Below, piece by piece: positions 17,704 through 26,007 of a stretch of 64,000 nt of DNA. The notes under the pieces are model-generated. The model saw only the letters and a program-made list of their open reading frames with translations, was not told where the DNA came from and made no database searches. Made by a program: the position numbers and the translations under genes. The first letter of the stretch is position 1, and every line of letters starts with the position of its first letter. This stretch comes from Hyphomonas jannaschiana VP2 (GTDB lineage Bacteria > Pseudomonadota > Alphaproteobacteria > Caulobacterales > Hyphomonadaceae), in NCBI RefSeq assembly GCF_000685215.1, contig NZ_ARYJ01000009.1, forward strand, positions 1 to 64,000, read 5' to 3'.

Positions 17704-18180
17704 TCATTCTGGCTGGCAAGCGGTCAGTCCTGTAAGCGGCGTTATGATTTCCCACCCCTGATCATCCTGTGAAATCATGCGGGCGAGTGGCACTCTGCGC
17801 CCTCCATCGATCTCCTCACCCGGCGAAAGGGTCAAAGAGACAGGTCGCGAATCTGCGCTGCGAAGAGTCATTCGCGTGAGGAACTGCCCGAAAATGTCGC
17901 CGCTCTGCGACTCAACCCCCATCGTCTGTTCCAGCCCCTCAAACACCACTTCCGCGGTATCGGTACCGGCGACATGGAAGAAGACAAAGTGACGAGGTTC
18001 ATCGCGCGACCAGAGGAACAGGCCGCAGGTTCCCGGTTCAAGTGTCTGGGCCGGCAGCGAATTCGTTGCCACGACATCGGCCGCCGGGCCTGCGCCATTC
18101 CTGTTCGCCGGCACTGCAGTGTCTGACGACGCACAGGCAGATACAAACACCAGACTACAAAGCAAAGCTCGAAACATCAT
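17704..18180 (-). CDS. Small lipoprotein at the end of the type II secretion operon
   Basis: A 158-residue protein that I do not recognise. A short leader ends in VSAC (a good lipobox; Cys16), then a Ser/Thr/Ala-rich linker, then a beta-rich domain (GTCGLFLWSRDEPRHFVFFH, TLSPGEEIDGGRRVP) with two Cys residues that could pair. The ATG overlaps the gspN stop (ATGA), so it is translationally coupled to the secretion operon. It may be an assembly or pilotin-like factor, but it shows no pilotin family signature that I can identify. Confidence 0.72.
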   Translation of the reverse strand: MMFRALLCSLVFVSACASSDTAVPANRNGAGPAADVVATNSLPAQTLEPGTCGLFLWSRDEPRHFVFFHVAGTDTAEVVFEGLEQTMGVESQSGDIFGQFLTRMTLRSADSRPVSLTLSPGEEIDGGRRVPLARMISQDDQGWEIITPLTGLTACQPE

Positions 18181-18917
18181 TGGCTTCTCTCCCCTTCCCC
18201 ACTTTCTTGCGAATAAACAAACCGTCCCGCCTCGTTTGTGAAGCCAGCCAACAGCAGAGCACTTGCCTGGTCCTCAGGCACATCCCACAGCTCCAGCCTG
18301 CCGCCACCATCCAGATAGGCATTCGCCGAAATCTGCGTGCCATCGACGCCCCGCCCCTCCATGGAGAAAGCAAGCTGCCCCCGATCACAGGACAGCGTGC
18401 CGGTCAGTTCTGGCCAGGTCGCTCCGTAAACGGCTGATACGCGTGACAACACATCGGATGTGACACGTCCACTTGCCTCCCGGCACCCTGTACGCCCGGC
18501 ATCGATCGAGACATTTGTCAGGCGTAATGAAACATCCTGCGCAGGAAAAGAGGCTGAAATGCGTGCCGCATCGAAAGTGAGAGCAGCCTGCCCTTTGCGA
18601 ATCCGGATGCCGTCGGATGCGAGACTGGCCAGTGCGCTCCCACGTCCGTAGGGGCCACTCCAGCGCACCATATGGCCAGGCTGCCCCTTCAGGACACGCA
18701 TCAGACTGAAGTCACCCTCAACCGCCCCCGCGACATCTCCACGAACAACGAGCCCCGTAACCTGGCCATGCCAGACCGTTCCGCGAGCTTGCTGCCAGGA
18801 TACACCCTGCTGAACAAGGCCCGACTGTCTCAAAGCGAACAAGAGCGGAATATTGGCGACAACCGCGCAAGCGAACACACCGACGAACACCGCAGAAAGC
18901 AGCAGTTTCTTTCCCAT
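18177..18917 (-). CDS. gspN: Type II secretion system protein N
   Basis: A 246-residue inner-membrane-anchored periplasmic protein. One N-terminal membrane helix (residues 5-27) is followed by a beta-rich domain with VSWQQARGTVWHGQVTGL, the characteristic GspN opening (the Gxx-A-x-GT-WxG pattern), and repeated LRLTNVSIDAG- and LSCDRGQLAF-type strands. Length and position after gspM are normal for the family. The start overlaps the gspM stop (TGATG). Its role in the complex is accessory: many systems lack it. Confidence 0.85.
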   Translation of the reverse strand: MGKKLLLSAVFVGVFACAVVANIPLLFALRQSGLVQQGVSWQQARGTVWHGQVTGLVVRGDVAGAVEGDFSLMRVLKGQPGHMVRWSGPYGRGSALASLASDGIRIRKGQAALTFDAARISASFPAQDVSLRLTNVSIDAGRTGCREASGRVTSDVLSRVSAVYGATWPELTGTLSCDRGQLAFSMEGRGVDGTQISANAYLDGGGRLELWDVPEDQASALLLAGFTNEAGRFVYSQESGEGERSQ

Positions 18918-19393
18918 CAGGAACCGCCTCCACGAAATTCGAAGCTTGCCCGGACCGTACCCGACGCATCGGCAAAAACCGATGCCTGTGTCGGCTGCGC
19001 GCCCAATTGCCGCTCTGCCATTTCCAACCAGGAAAACAGGGACTGTACAGACGCCTGATCAAATTGAATGATAATCGCGCCGCGCTCATTTGACTGAAGG
19101 CGCGAAACAGCAAGGCCGCGCTGGCTGGCAAGATCAACCAGACGCGCCCTGAGGTCTTCACCCGAAACGGATGCAACAGGTAAATCAGTGCCACGGCCAC
19201 TACCGGCAGGACGCGCCGCCACGACTGCATCCAGCGTCCGGGATGCAACGGCAAGGGACGCTTCTGCACTCTCCCTTGCGGCCAGCAGCGGACGCACAAT
19301 AAGTACATTCGCCAGCAGAGCGGTTGCCAGAAGGCCTGCACACAGAATTAGGAGACGTTCCCGTACCGACCGGGTGGACCAGTATTCCATCAT
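18917..19393 (-). CDS. gspM: Type II secretion system protein M
   Basis: A 158-residue bitopic inner-membrane protein of the assembly platform. It begins MEYW-x-x-RSVRERLLILCAG, the usual short cytoplasmic tail, followed by one membrane helix (about 15-32) and a periplasmic ferredoxin-like domain in which LVDLASQRGLAVSRLQ and FSWLEMAERQLG are recognisable. It partners GspL. The 5' end overlaps the gspL stop by 4 bases and the 3' end overlaps gspN. Confidence 0.87.
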   Translation of the reverse strand: MMEYWSTRSVRERLLILCAGLLATALLANVLIVRPLLAARESAEASLAVASRTLDAVVAARPAGSGRGTDLPVASVSGEDLRARLVDLASQRGLAVSRLQSNERGAIIIQFDQASVQSLFSWLEMAERQLGAQPTQASVFADASGTVRASFEFRGGGS

Positions 19394-20493
19394 GACGGTA
19401 GCTCCAGGATCAGATCGCCCACGACACGGCCGTCCTCGACCCGAGCATCCCCGAGACGAACGGACAGCCCTCCTGTCTCAATGGATGCCTTCAGCGCCTC
19501 ATCATCACCAAAAGCGCCATAGACCAACTTGGCCTGCAGTTGGCCGGTTTCAGCATCGTAGCGAAGGCTTGAAAGCCGAGTCCCCTCGGCCTGACCCAGC
19601 GCCGCGTACAGGACGCCTGTCATCTGCCTGAAACTGGCTGTCCGCCCTTGTGGTCCTCCAGACCGCTGCCGGACAGCTGTCAGAATGTTTGAAGGAACAG
19701 GTTCACCGGGGAAAAGGGCCGTAAAATTGTCGCGTGTCTGCTGAGTCAGCTCTGCCTCCAGACGTTTCATCGTCTGAATACTGGCAAATGTGTAGAGGCC
19801 CCAAACGACCGCCAGCGCAGCCGCAAGCCCTGCCAGCAGACGGAAGCGTTTGAAATCCACCGGCAGCTCGGCCTTTCGCGCGAATTCCGCTTGCCGCAAA
19901 TCTATTCCGGTTTCACCGGACGCTATATATCCGGCCATCAACAGCAGAACATCATCCGGGGTTTCGGTCCTGTGGCCAGCCTTGTCCAGAAGGACCGACA
20001 CAAGCTCCTCAGGGAGCGACTTGTCGATGGCGAGCCTTACACCTTCCCCGGCAAAGATGATATGGCGGCCAACATCCTGCGGAGGCGCTCCCGCTGGCAG
20101 CAACGTCACATCCGGAACGAGATGGGCATCCTCCAGTCCCGCCTCGGCAAGACGCGCCATCCACTGATCCATGAGGGCTTTGGACACAAGACAGGCACCT
20201 GCCTGCTCACCACTTTTCCTGCGCGGGTCGATGGCGACATGCAAGGTTTCAACGGGAACGGAGACATCATCCTCAACCGCGAAGCGCGCCGCACGTAACC
20301 AGTCCGCACGCCGGTTCCCCACCAACCTCACCTGCGCAAGCGCCACCTCGGTCGCCGGGACAATGATTGTGACCTCATCGGAGCCGGACGGCATGACGTC
20401 TGTCCGCTCTACGCTAACGCCTCCCTGGTCAACCGTCGCAAATCGCCAGCCCTCTCCTGGCGCTGGAAGCAAGCCTACAAAATGGCGGGCCAT
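19390..20493 (-). CDS. gspL: Type II secretion system protein L
   Basis: A 367-residue platform protein that links the cytoplasmic ATPase GspE to the periplasmic part of the machine. The N-terminal 200 residues are the actin-like cytoplasmic domain (PATEVALAQVRLVG, RADWLRAARFAVEDD). A single membrane helix lies near 218-240 (FRLLAGLAAALAVVWGLYT). The C-terminal periplasmic ferredoxin-like domain includes LSSLRYDAETGQLQAKLVYG. The start codon shares bases with the gspK stop. The order K-L-M-N is canonical. Confidence 0.88.
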   Translation of the reverse strand: MARHFVGLLPAPGEGWRFATVDQGGVSVERTDVMPSGSDEVTIIVPATEVALAQVRLVGNRRADWLRAARFAVEDDVSVPVETLHVAIDPRRKSGEQAGACLVSKALMDQWMARLAEAGLEDAHLVPDVTLLPAGAPPQDVGRHIIFAGEGVRLAIDKSLPEELVSVLLDKAGHRTETPDDVLLLMAGYIASGETGIDLRQAEFARKAELPVDFKRFRLLAGLAAALAVVWGLYTFASIQTMKRLEAELTQQTRDNFTALFPGEPVPSNILTAVRQRSGGPQGRTASFRQMTGVLYAALGQAEGTRLSSLRYDAETGQLQAKLVYGAFGDDEALKASIETGGLSVRLGDARVEDGRVVGDLILELPS

Positions 20494-21473
20494 CAGAATT
20501 CCCTCCGCACCAGAGATATGAGCGCGACATCGCCGCTTTCGGCGCGCTGGTAAAGTGCCTGATACCCGGTAAGCAGATCTCCGGTTCCAATATCCATATC
20601 CGCCGTCAGGAAGCTGGACTTCACTGATAGGGCCGCTTCATTGCGTGCATCCGGCGCAATCCTGTTCACAACATCTTCCACTAAAAAGTCATCCACTTTC
20701 AGCCACCCCCCAGTCGGACGGGATTCAATCAGTGAACGGGCATCATCCGCACTCAACTCCGCGGAAAACAGGGAAACCAGAAGCGGCGCCTGCGCAGGCG
20801 TCAGCGTATTGATGTTGAGCACTGATTGTTCCCGGCCGGGACGAAGACACACAAGTCCTTCCACCCGCGACCTGACATCCGCATTGAAGCCCGCAACCGA
20901 TTTCAATTCACTGATGCTGCGCAACTGTGTGTTCGCAGCCCGATACGGCTCCGCCTGAGACGCATAATACCCATCTTCGGCTCCGTAGGTACGCGTGGAG
21001 AAATCCGCGTCCACCCAATCCGCCAACTTCTGGCCAAGAGACTGAGCTTCCGCGTTGTTCAGCCCTGCCGCCACCAGCAATGCTTCAAACGGCGCCAGCG
21101 CGTTTTCACTCACACCGCCATCCCCGGCCTCATCAATCAGGGCATTCAGATTAAAGCAGTTGGACGCTTCCTGCGCTTGTAACACAACCACACCCCGGCC
21201 GGCGGGCAAGGTCACCGGAGTGGCAAGAAGGTCTGACTCCAGGTTCAGAACGCCTTCGGTCACTTTCATCAGGTCCGTCAGGCGCGACGCCGCCGCATTC
21301 GCCGCACCACGCGCCACCCAGAAAGTTTCAGCCCGCGAACTGGAAGACTTCGCGATGAGAACGGCACGGGCCAGCGCGTCAGTCGCGGCAATGGCCGCGG
21401 CGGACATCAGCATGACGATAACCAGCACTGAAAGCAGGCTCGCGCCCTGTTGCTTGTCAGGTCGCTTGCTCAC
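20493..21473 (-). CDS. gspK: Type II secretion minor pseudopilin K
   Basis: A 326-residue minor pseudopilin, the tip of the pseudopilus. The prepilin leader ends in QQG before ASLLSVLVIVMLMSAAA, and there is no Glu at mature position 5, which is the known peculiarity of GspK. The large alpha-helical insertion typical of GspK is present (AGLNNAEAQSLGQKLADWVD, GFNADVRSRVEGLVCLRP). Processing requires prepilin peptidase, probably the gspO product at 16210. The gene overlaps gspJ by 4 bases. Confidence 0.88.
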   Translation of the reverse strand: MSKRPDKQQGASLLSVLVIVMLMSAAAIAATDALARAVLIAKSSSSRAETFWVARGAANAAASRLTDLMKVTEGVLNLESDLLATPVTLPAGRGVVVLQAQEASNCFNLNALIDEAGDGGVSENALAPFEALLVAAGLNNAEAQSLGQKLADWVDADFSTRTYGAEDGYYASQAEPYRAANTQLRSISELKSVAGFNADVRSRVEGLVCLRPGREQSVLNINTLTPAQAPLLVSLFSAELSADDARSLIESRPTGGWLKVDDFLVEDVVNRIAPDARNEAALSVKSSFLTADMDIGTGDLLTGYQALYQRAESGDVALISLVRREF

Positions 21474-22036
21474 CCGCCTCCTCCCATGATGAAGAGTTGG
21501 GTCAGCACGTCCTTGTCTGAATATTCCAGCTGTAGCTCGATCGCCTTGGGCATGTCTTCAGACCGGCCATCCCATTCAGGCAGCCAATCCCGCCCATTGA
21601 AGTAACGCGTTGTCATACGGTCCACACCTGCGGCCAGGACACGTTCCACGTAAGGCGTCTCCGAGGAAGGGTCTGGCCGCAACCAAGCCCGGCGGACCAG
21701 AGCCCCATCCTTAAATGAGTATTCGATCGCCAGAAGACTGGAATGGGTATCGTCCGGTACCGGATGGCTCCATCCATCCCGGACCAGAGCGAGAAATGAA
21801 CCGGATGTGTAACCCGGGCGCTCCGTCTGCCCAGCCAGTGAAATGGCATTGGCAAAATCGTCCCGCATCAGCGTGTGCGCGAGATCCGCGCTACTGACGG
21901 CCTCCGTGGTCCGCCCCAGCCGGTCCGACGCCCTGACCGTTCCGATCAGGAGCGTTGAGCCTGCAACAGCAATCATCGAAGTCAGCGCAAGCGCGACAAG
22001 CATTTCGATCAGGGTGAAACCGGCATCACGGGTCAT
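21470..22036 (-). CDS. gspJ: Type II secretion minor pseudopilin J
   Basis: A 188-residue minor pseudopilin. The prepilin cleavage motif is DAG before FTLIEMLVALALTSM, with Glu5 present. The rest follows the GspJ pattern: VRASDRLGRTTEAVSSADLA, then LMRDDFANAI in the first helical region and a final beta domain with EWDGRSEDMPKAIELQLEY. It overlaps gspI and gspK by 4 bases each (ATGA pairs). Confidence 0.88.
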   Translation of the reverse strand: MTRDAGFTLIEMLVALALTSMIAVAGSTLLIGTVRASDRLGRTTEAVSSADLAHTLMRDDFANAISLAGQTERPGYTSGSFLALVRDGWSHPVPDDTHSSLLAIEYSFKDGALVRRAWLRPDPSSETPYVERVLAAGVDRMTTRYFNGRDWLPEWDGRSEDMPKAIELQLEYSDKDVLTQLFIMGGGG

Positions 22037-22395
22037 GGCGCCACCTTTACCAGCGTATCGCGCATGGCCAGTTGCTGTCCCGTCGTCGCATCGCTCACGA
22101 TAACCCGGATACCTGCCAGGCCTTCAGGCTCGCGGACTTCTATCTGGCGAACCCATTCAAAACTCTGTCCCCGCTGTTCACTCTGACCAGACATGGACCC
22201 CGCGCGCAAAACCTCCGGACTGGTCACCGCCTCGACCAGGCGATTGTCCGCTTCAATACCAGCCAGTGCGAGACTACGTGTGTGCCGCGCATTTGCGGTT
22301 GTTTCATTCACCAGATGGGCAAGGCCAATGGCCGCTGTGGAAAACACCATCAGCGCCACCAGCACCTCTGCAAGGGTGAAACCGCGGTCTCTCAT
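22033..22395 (-). CDS. gspI: Type II secretion minor pseudopilin I
   Basis: A 120-residue minor pseudopilin, normal length. The leader MRDRG is followed by FTLAEVLVALMVFSTAAIG with Glu5 present, then the helix LAHLVNETTANARHTRSLALAGIEADNRL, of which the ALAGIEADNRL part is a GspI hallmark. The short beta domain ends the protein. It starts the pseudopilus tip complex with GspJ and GspK. The 4-base overlaps on both sides show tight translational coupling. Confidence 0.87.
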   Translation of the reverse strand: MRDRGFTLAEVLVALMVFSTAAIGLAHLVNETTANARHTRSLALAGIEADNRLVEAVTSPEVLRAGSMSGQSEQRGQSFEWVRQIEVREPEGLAGIRVIVSDATTGQQLAMRDTLVKVAP

Positions 22396-22844
22396 CGGAC
22401 CGGCCGCCCGGTAAGCTCAACATCCCGGGTTTTTGCACCCTTTGCAAACCTCACATCGGGCCCTGACACAATTCCGGAAGCGTCTGCAATAATCTGTGGA
22501 CGGACTTCATCCGTCTCGCCCTGTTTTTCGGTGACGAGACTTGCGGTCACCCCCCCTGTCAGCCGCCTGACCGTTCCCTGAACTGGCAGCCAGCGTCCAT
22601 TGATGCGCGTGTAAACCAGGTATGTGTTCTCTTCGAAACGGATGCCTTGTGACTGGCCCCGGGTGATTGCCTGATCCATCGTACGGGCCAGCACCTTTTC
22701 GAACTGAGCGGTCTCCGTCTGCAAGGCATCGGGCCGCGATGGCATAACCATCACAACCATGGCGCTTGCCAGCGCCATGATGAACAAGGCGACCATGATC
22801 TCCACCAGGGAGAAGCCGCCATCCCGATATAGGCCTCTACGCAC
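22392..22844 (-). CDS. gspH: Type II secretion minor pseudopilin H
   Basis: A 150-residue pseudopilin. The leader ends in DGG before FSLVEIMVALFIMALAS (Glu5 present). The following region, FEKVLARTMDQAITRGQSQG and a RFEENTYLVYTRINGRW beta segment, is typical of GspH/FimT. It connects the tip complex to the GspG filament. It begins 8 bases after the gspG stop and overlaps gspI by 4 bases. Confidence 0.86.
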   Translation of the reverse strand: MRRGLYRDGGFSLVEIMVALFIMALASAMVVMVMPSRPDALQTETAQFEKVLARTMDQAITRGQSQGIRFEENTYLVYTRINGRWLPVQGTVRRLTGGVTASLVTEKQGETDEVRPQIIADASGIVSGPDVRFAKGAKTRDVELTGRPVR

Positions 22845-22852
22845 GAAACAGC

Positions 22853-23299
22853 CTATTCCCAGTTACCGATGTCGTCCGCCGTCCCAGGCTTGCCGTCAGG
22901 GCCCGAGGAATAGACGTCATAACCGCCGCCAGACCTCTGCCCGGGTACATCATAGTGATAGGGATTGCCCCATGGGTCATCCCGAAGCCGCTTGATATAG
23001 CCGCCTGGCCGGTATGTCGCGACATCCGCGCCCGCCGGAGGCGTTTTCAGCGCGGCCAGGCCGGCATCTGCGCTCGGATAAGCGTACATATCGAGGCTGT
23101 ACATTTCGAGCGCGCTTTCAAAAGCCGCGATGTCCGCACGGACTTTGCCAACACGGGACTGCTCCCCCACGGGGGCCACATTGATGATGACCAGAGTGGC
23201 CAGAAGTCCCATGATAAAAATCACGACCATCAGCTCCACAAGGGAAAACCCGCTGTCTTTGCGCGGTTGGGCGTCTTTGTTCGTTTCATCTGACACCAT
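22853..23299 (-). CDS. gspG: Type II secretion major pseudopilin G
   Basis: The 148-residue main subunit of the pseudopilus. Cleavage follows DSG, giving a mature FSLVELMVVIFIMGLLATLV helix with Glu5. LDMYAYPSADAGLAALKTPP, RDDPWGNPYHYDVPG and the calcium-binding C-terminal loop YSSGPDGKPGTADDIGNW are diagnostic of GspG. The leader is longer than usual (about 17 residues, starting MVSDETNK). It lies between gspF and gspH, with a 12-base gap after gspF. Confidence 0.93.
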   Translation of the reverse strand: MVSDETNKDAQPRKDSGFSLVELMVVIFIMGLLATLVIINVAPVGEQSRVGKVRADIAAFESALEMYSLDMYAYPSADAGLAALKTPPAGADVATYRPGGYIKRLRDDPWGNPYHYDVPGQRSGGGYDVYSSGPDGKPGTADDIGNWE

Positions 23300-23311
23300 G
23301 GCAGTGCCCTC

Positions 23312-24520
23312 CTATGACATAGCGAGTGTATTGAGTTGCAGAATGGGCAACATGATCGACAGGACAATCAGTCCGACGATACCTCCCATCAGCACAATGA
23401 TGAGCGGTTCAGCGACTGCCAACAGTGCTGCGGATCCGGTTTCGAACTCTGTGTCGAGAAAGTCGGCTGCCCGGTTCATCATACCCGGAACATCACGCCC
23501 GGCTTCTCCGCTGGTGACCATATGTACCATCATCGGCGGAAATGCGCCCGTTGCGGAGAGCGCTGCCGAAAAAGACCCGCCTTCCCGCACACGTTCAGCA
23601 ATGAAGTCCGCAGCATCCGCAAAGACAGTATTGTTGGCTGCGCCTTTTGCGCCTTCAAGAGATTCCAGCGCTGTAGCGCCTGATGCGGAAAGTGTCGCGA
23701 AGACCCGCGCAAAGCGTGCCGCGGCCACAGTGCGCGTCTGCTGCCCTATCAAAGGCAGTTTCAACACGGCGCGGTCAAGGCTGCGCCGCATCGCTGGCTG
23801 ACGCAGCAAGCGGGCTCCAAGGAAGGAGAGCGCGGCCAGAAGAAGAAGAATAAACAGGCCATATTCCCTGACGCCATTGGAGAGGCCTATGACGATCCGT
23901 GTGAGAAGGGGCAACTTTGCGTCAAAAAGGTCGAACTGCTCGACAAGGCGGGGAACGACGACGACCATCAGCGCAACGACCATACCCAAAGCCATGACGG
24001 ACAACAGCGCTGGATAGATCAATGCCGCACGCACTTTCTGGCGCAGCTGATAGGTACGCTCCAGATACGTAGCGAGACTCTCCATGATGTCGCCGAGCTT
24101 GCCGGACATTTCTCCCGCAGACGTGACCGCGCGAACAAGCGGCGGGAAGGCATCGGGCGCGAGCGCCATCGCGTCAGACAGGCGCGCGCCTTCGACGACA
24201 TCAGCCCGAACGGTATGCACGGCTTTCTGGACGGCAACCGGATTTTCATTCCCGGCACAGGCGCCGAGCGCCTGCTCCACCGCAAGGCCGGATTTCAACA
24301 ACACCGACATTTGACGAACCAGCAGCACGCGCTGTTTTTCGCTGATGCGGCCGCGGAGAATAACCGACTTCGCCTGTTTCTCCGCTACAGGATTGACATT
24401 GAGGACCATCAGCTCCCGAAGCCGCAGCTCTTTACGGGCCGAACGGGCGCTATCGGCGGAGATCACGCCGGAGCGGCGTTTTCCGTCGTTATCAAGGGCA
24501 ACATACTCAAAGGCGGCCAT
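23312..24520 (-). CDS. gspF: Type II secretion inner-membrane protein F
   Basis: A 402-residue polytopic platform protein, exact family length. The two repeated cytoplasmic domains are visible, each with the pattern VxxGxxLSxAL...FPP-(L/M)VxxVxSAGExxG: LSDAMALAPDAFPPLVRAV and, in the second half, FSAALSATGAFPPMMVHM. Membrane helices lie near 170-190, 220-240 and 370-395. It works with GspE to extend the pseudopilus. The ATG overlaps the gspE stop (TAATG). Confidence 0.93.
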   Translation of the reverse strand: MAAFEYVALDNDGKRRSGVISADSARSARKELRLRELMVLNVNPVAEKQAKSVILRGRISEKQRVLLVRQMSVLLKSGLAVEQALGACAGNENPVAVQKAVHTVRADVVEGARLSDAMALAPDAFPPLVRAVTSAGEMSGKLGDIMESLATYLERTYQLRQKVRAALIYPALLSVMALGMVVALMVVVVPRLVEQFDLFDAKLPLLTRIVIGLSNGVREYGLFILLLLAALSFLGARLLRQPAMRRSLDRAVLKLPLIGQQTRTVAAARFARVFATLSASGATALESLEGAKGAANNTVFADAADFIAERVREGGSFSAALSATGAFPPMMVHMVTSGEAGRDVPGMMNRAADFLDTEFETGSAALLAVAEPLIIVLMGGIVGLIVLSIMLPILQLNTLAMS

Positions 24521-26007
24521 TACTGACCTCCTTTCCTGCAGGCCCGCAACACCTCCGCAACGCTTGTGTCACCGGAGACGACATAGCGGCGTGCATTGTC
24601 CAGCAGACGATCATGATTGGCAAACGCCATCTGATCGATCGCGTCCTCCGACGCGCCATCTCCCAGCAGATTTCGAATGTCCCGGTCTGCAATCAGCAAT
24701 TCATACACACCTAGGCGGCCGGTAAAGCCGGTCTGACCGCATGCCAGACATCCCTGAGGATCATAGACGGTCAGCTCCGTTTCGCCGCCCAATCCGAGCG
24801 CCTCACACTCTGCATGCGTCGCGCTCCGGGACGTCTTGCAGGAAGGGCAGAGCTTTCTCACGAGGCGTTGCGCCATGATCGCACGAAGCGTCGAGGAAAG
24901 CAGATAGTCCTCAACGCCCATGTCCCGCAAACGCGTGATCGCACCAGATGCGGAATTGGTATGCAGGGTTGAGAGCGCCAGACGGCCCGTTGACGCAAAT
25001 TCGAACGTCACTTCCGCGGTTTCAGAGTCCCGGATCTCGCCAACCATAACCACATTCGGATCCTGCCGCAGAATGGATCGCAGCGTGGCGGCAAATGTCA
25101 GGCCGACCTTGTGGTCCATCTGGGTCTGACTGATCCCGGGCAATCCATATTCGACCGGGTCTTCCAGAGTCATGATATTGTCACGCCCTGTATTCAGGCG
25201 CGAAAGGGCTGAATACAAAGTGGTCGTCTTGCCGGAGCCGACTGGCCCGGTGACCAGAATAACGCCATTGGGCTGACTCAGCGCATCCGTGAACCGCTGA
25301 TATGTCTCTTCATCCATGCCGAGATCGGTCAGGTCCAGCAGTGCGTTCTTGGTGTCCAGAAGACGCAGGACCACCCGCTCACCATAGCGGGTTGGCAGGG
25401 TCGCCACACGTACGTCAATAGATTTTCCGCCTGCGGACAATGAAATCCGCCCATCCTGAGGGAGGCGCTTTTCTGCAATATCCAGTCGCGACATGACCTT
25501 GATACGGGAAACAATTGGCGCTGCCAGTTTTCTGGGCGGCGTCAGGACTTCCACAAGGTCTCCATCAATCCGGTAGCGGATCGAGAGCGTGTCCTCAAAA
25601 GGATCGATGTGAATATCGGATGCCCTGCGCTTCATCGCCTCATGGATGAGCCCGTTGATCAGCCGGATCACCGGCGCATCGTCCTGCCCATCCAGCAAGT
25701 CTGCTGCCTTCGGCAGGTCATCGATCAGGCTTTCCAGTCCGTCGCGTGAATCGGCCGCCGCGTTGACGCTGTCCCCGGCAAGTGCGCCTGAGGCGAAGAC
25801 GTCAGCCAGTGTCCGTTCGTAGGCGTCACGATCCAGCGCCTCAAGCTGAAACGCCGTGCCGAGCGACCGGCGTGCTTCAACCAGAACCAACGGGTCCGCC
25901 CCTGCCCGCACGCCGACAGTCAGCACATCACGCCCAGGCAAGACGACAACGCCCTTGTCCTTGGCAAAGGCATAAGTGAACTGTTCAATGGCGGGGCCGG
26001 AAATCAT
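24520..26007 (-). CDS. gspE: Type II secretion ATPase E
   Basis: The 495-residue cytoplasmic ATPase that powers secretion. The Walker A motif is GPVGSGKT (254-261), the Walker B region VVMVGEIRDSETAE, and Asp-box residues lie in IMTLEDPVEY. The zinc-binding tetra-Cys module is intact: CPSC, then CLAC about 30 residues later, near residue 405-440. The N-terminal segment that contacts GspL is present (ASDIHIDPFEDTLSIRYRID near 130). It overlaps gspD (ATGA) and gspF. Confidence 0.94.
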   Translation of the reverse strand: MISGPAIEQFTYAFAKDKGVVVLPGRDVLTVGVRAGADPLVLVEARRSLGTAFQLEALDRDAYERTLADVFASGALAGDSVNAAADSRDGLESLIDDLPKAADLLDGQDDAPVIRLINGLIHEAMKRRASDIHIDPFEDTLSIRYRIDGDLVEVLTPPRKLAAPIVSRIKVMSRLDIAEKRLPQDGRISLSAGGKSIDVRVATLPTRYGERVVLRLLDTKNALLDLTDLGMDEETYQRFTDALSQPNGVILVTGPVGSGKTTTLYSALSRLNTGRDNIMTLEDPVEYGLPGISQTQMDHKVGLTFAATLRSILRQDPNVVMVGEIRDSETAEVTFEFASTGRLALSTLHTNSASGAITRLRDMGVEDYLLSSTLRAIMAQRLVRKLCPSCKTSRSATHAECEALGLGGETELTVYDPQGCLACGQTGFTGRLGVYELLIADRDIRNLLGDGASEDAIDQMAFANHDRLLDNARRYVVSGDTSVAEVLRACRKGGQ

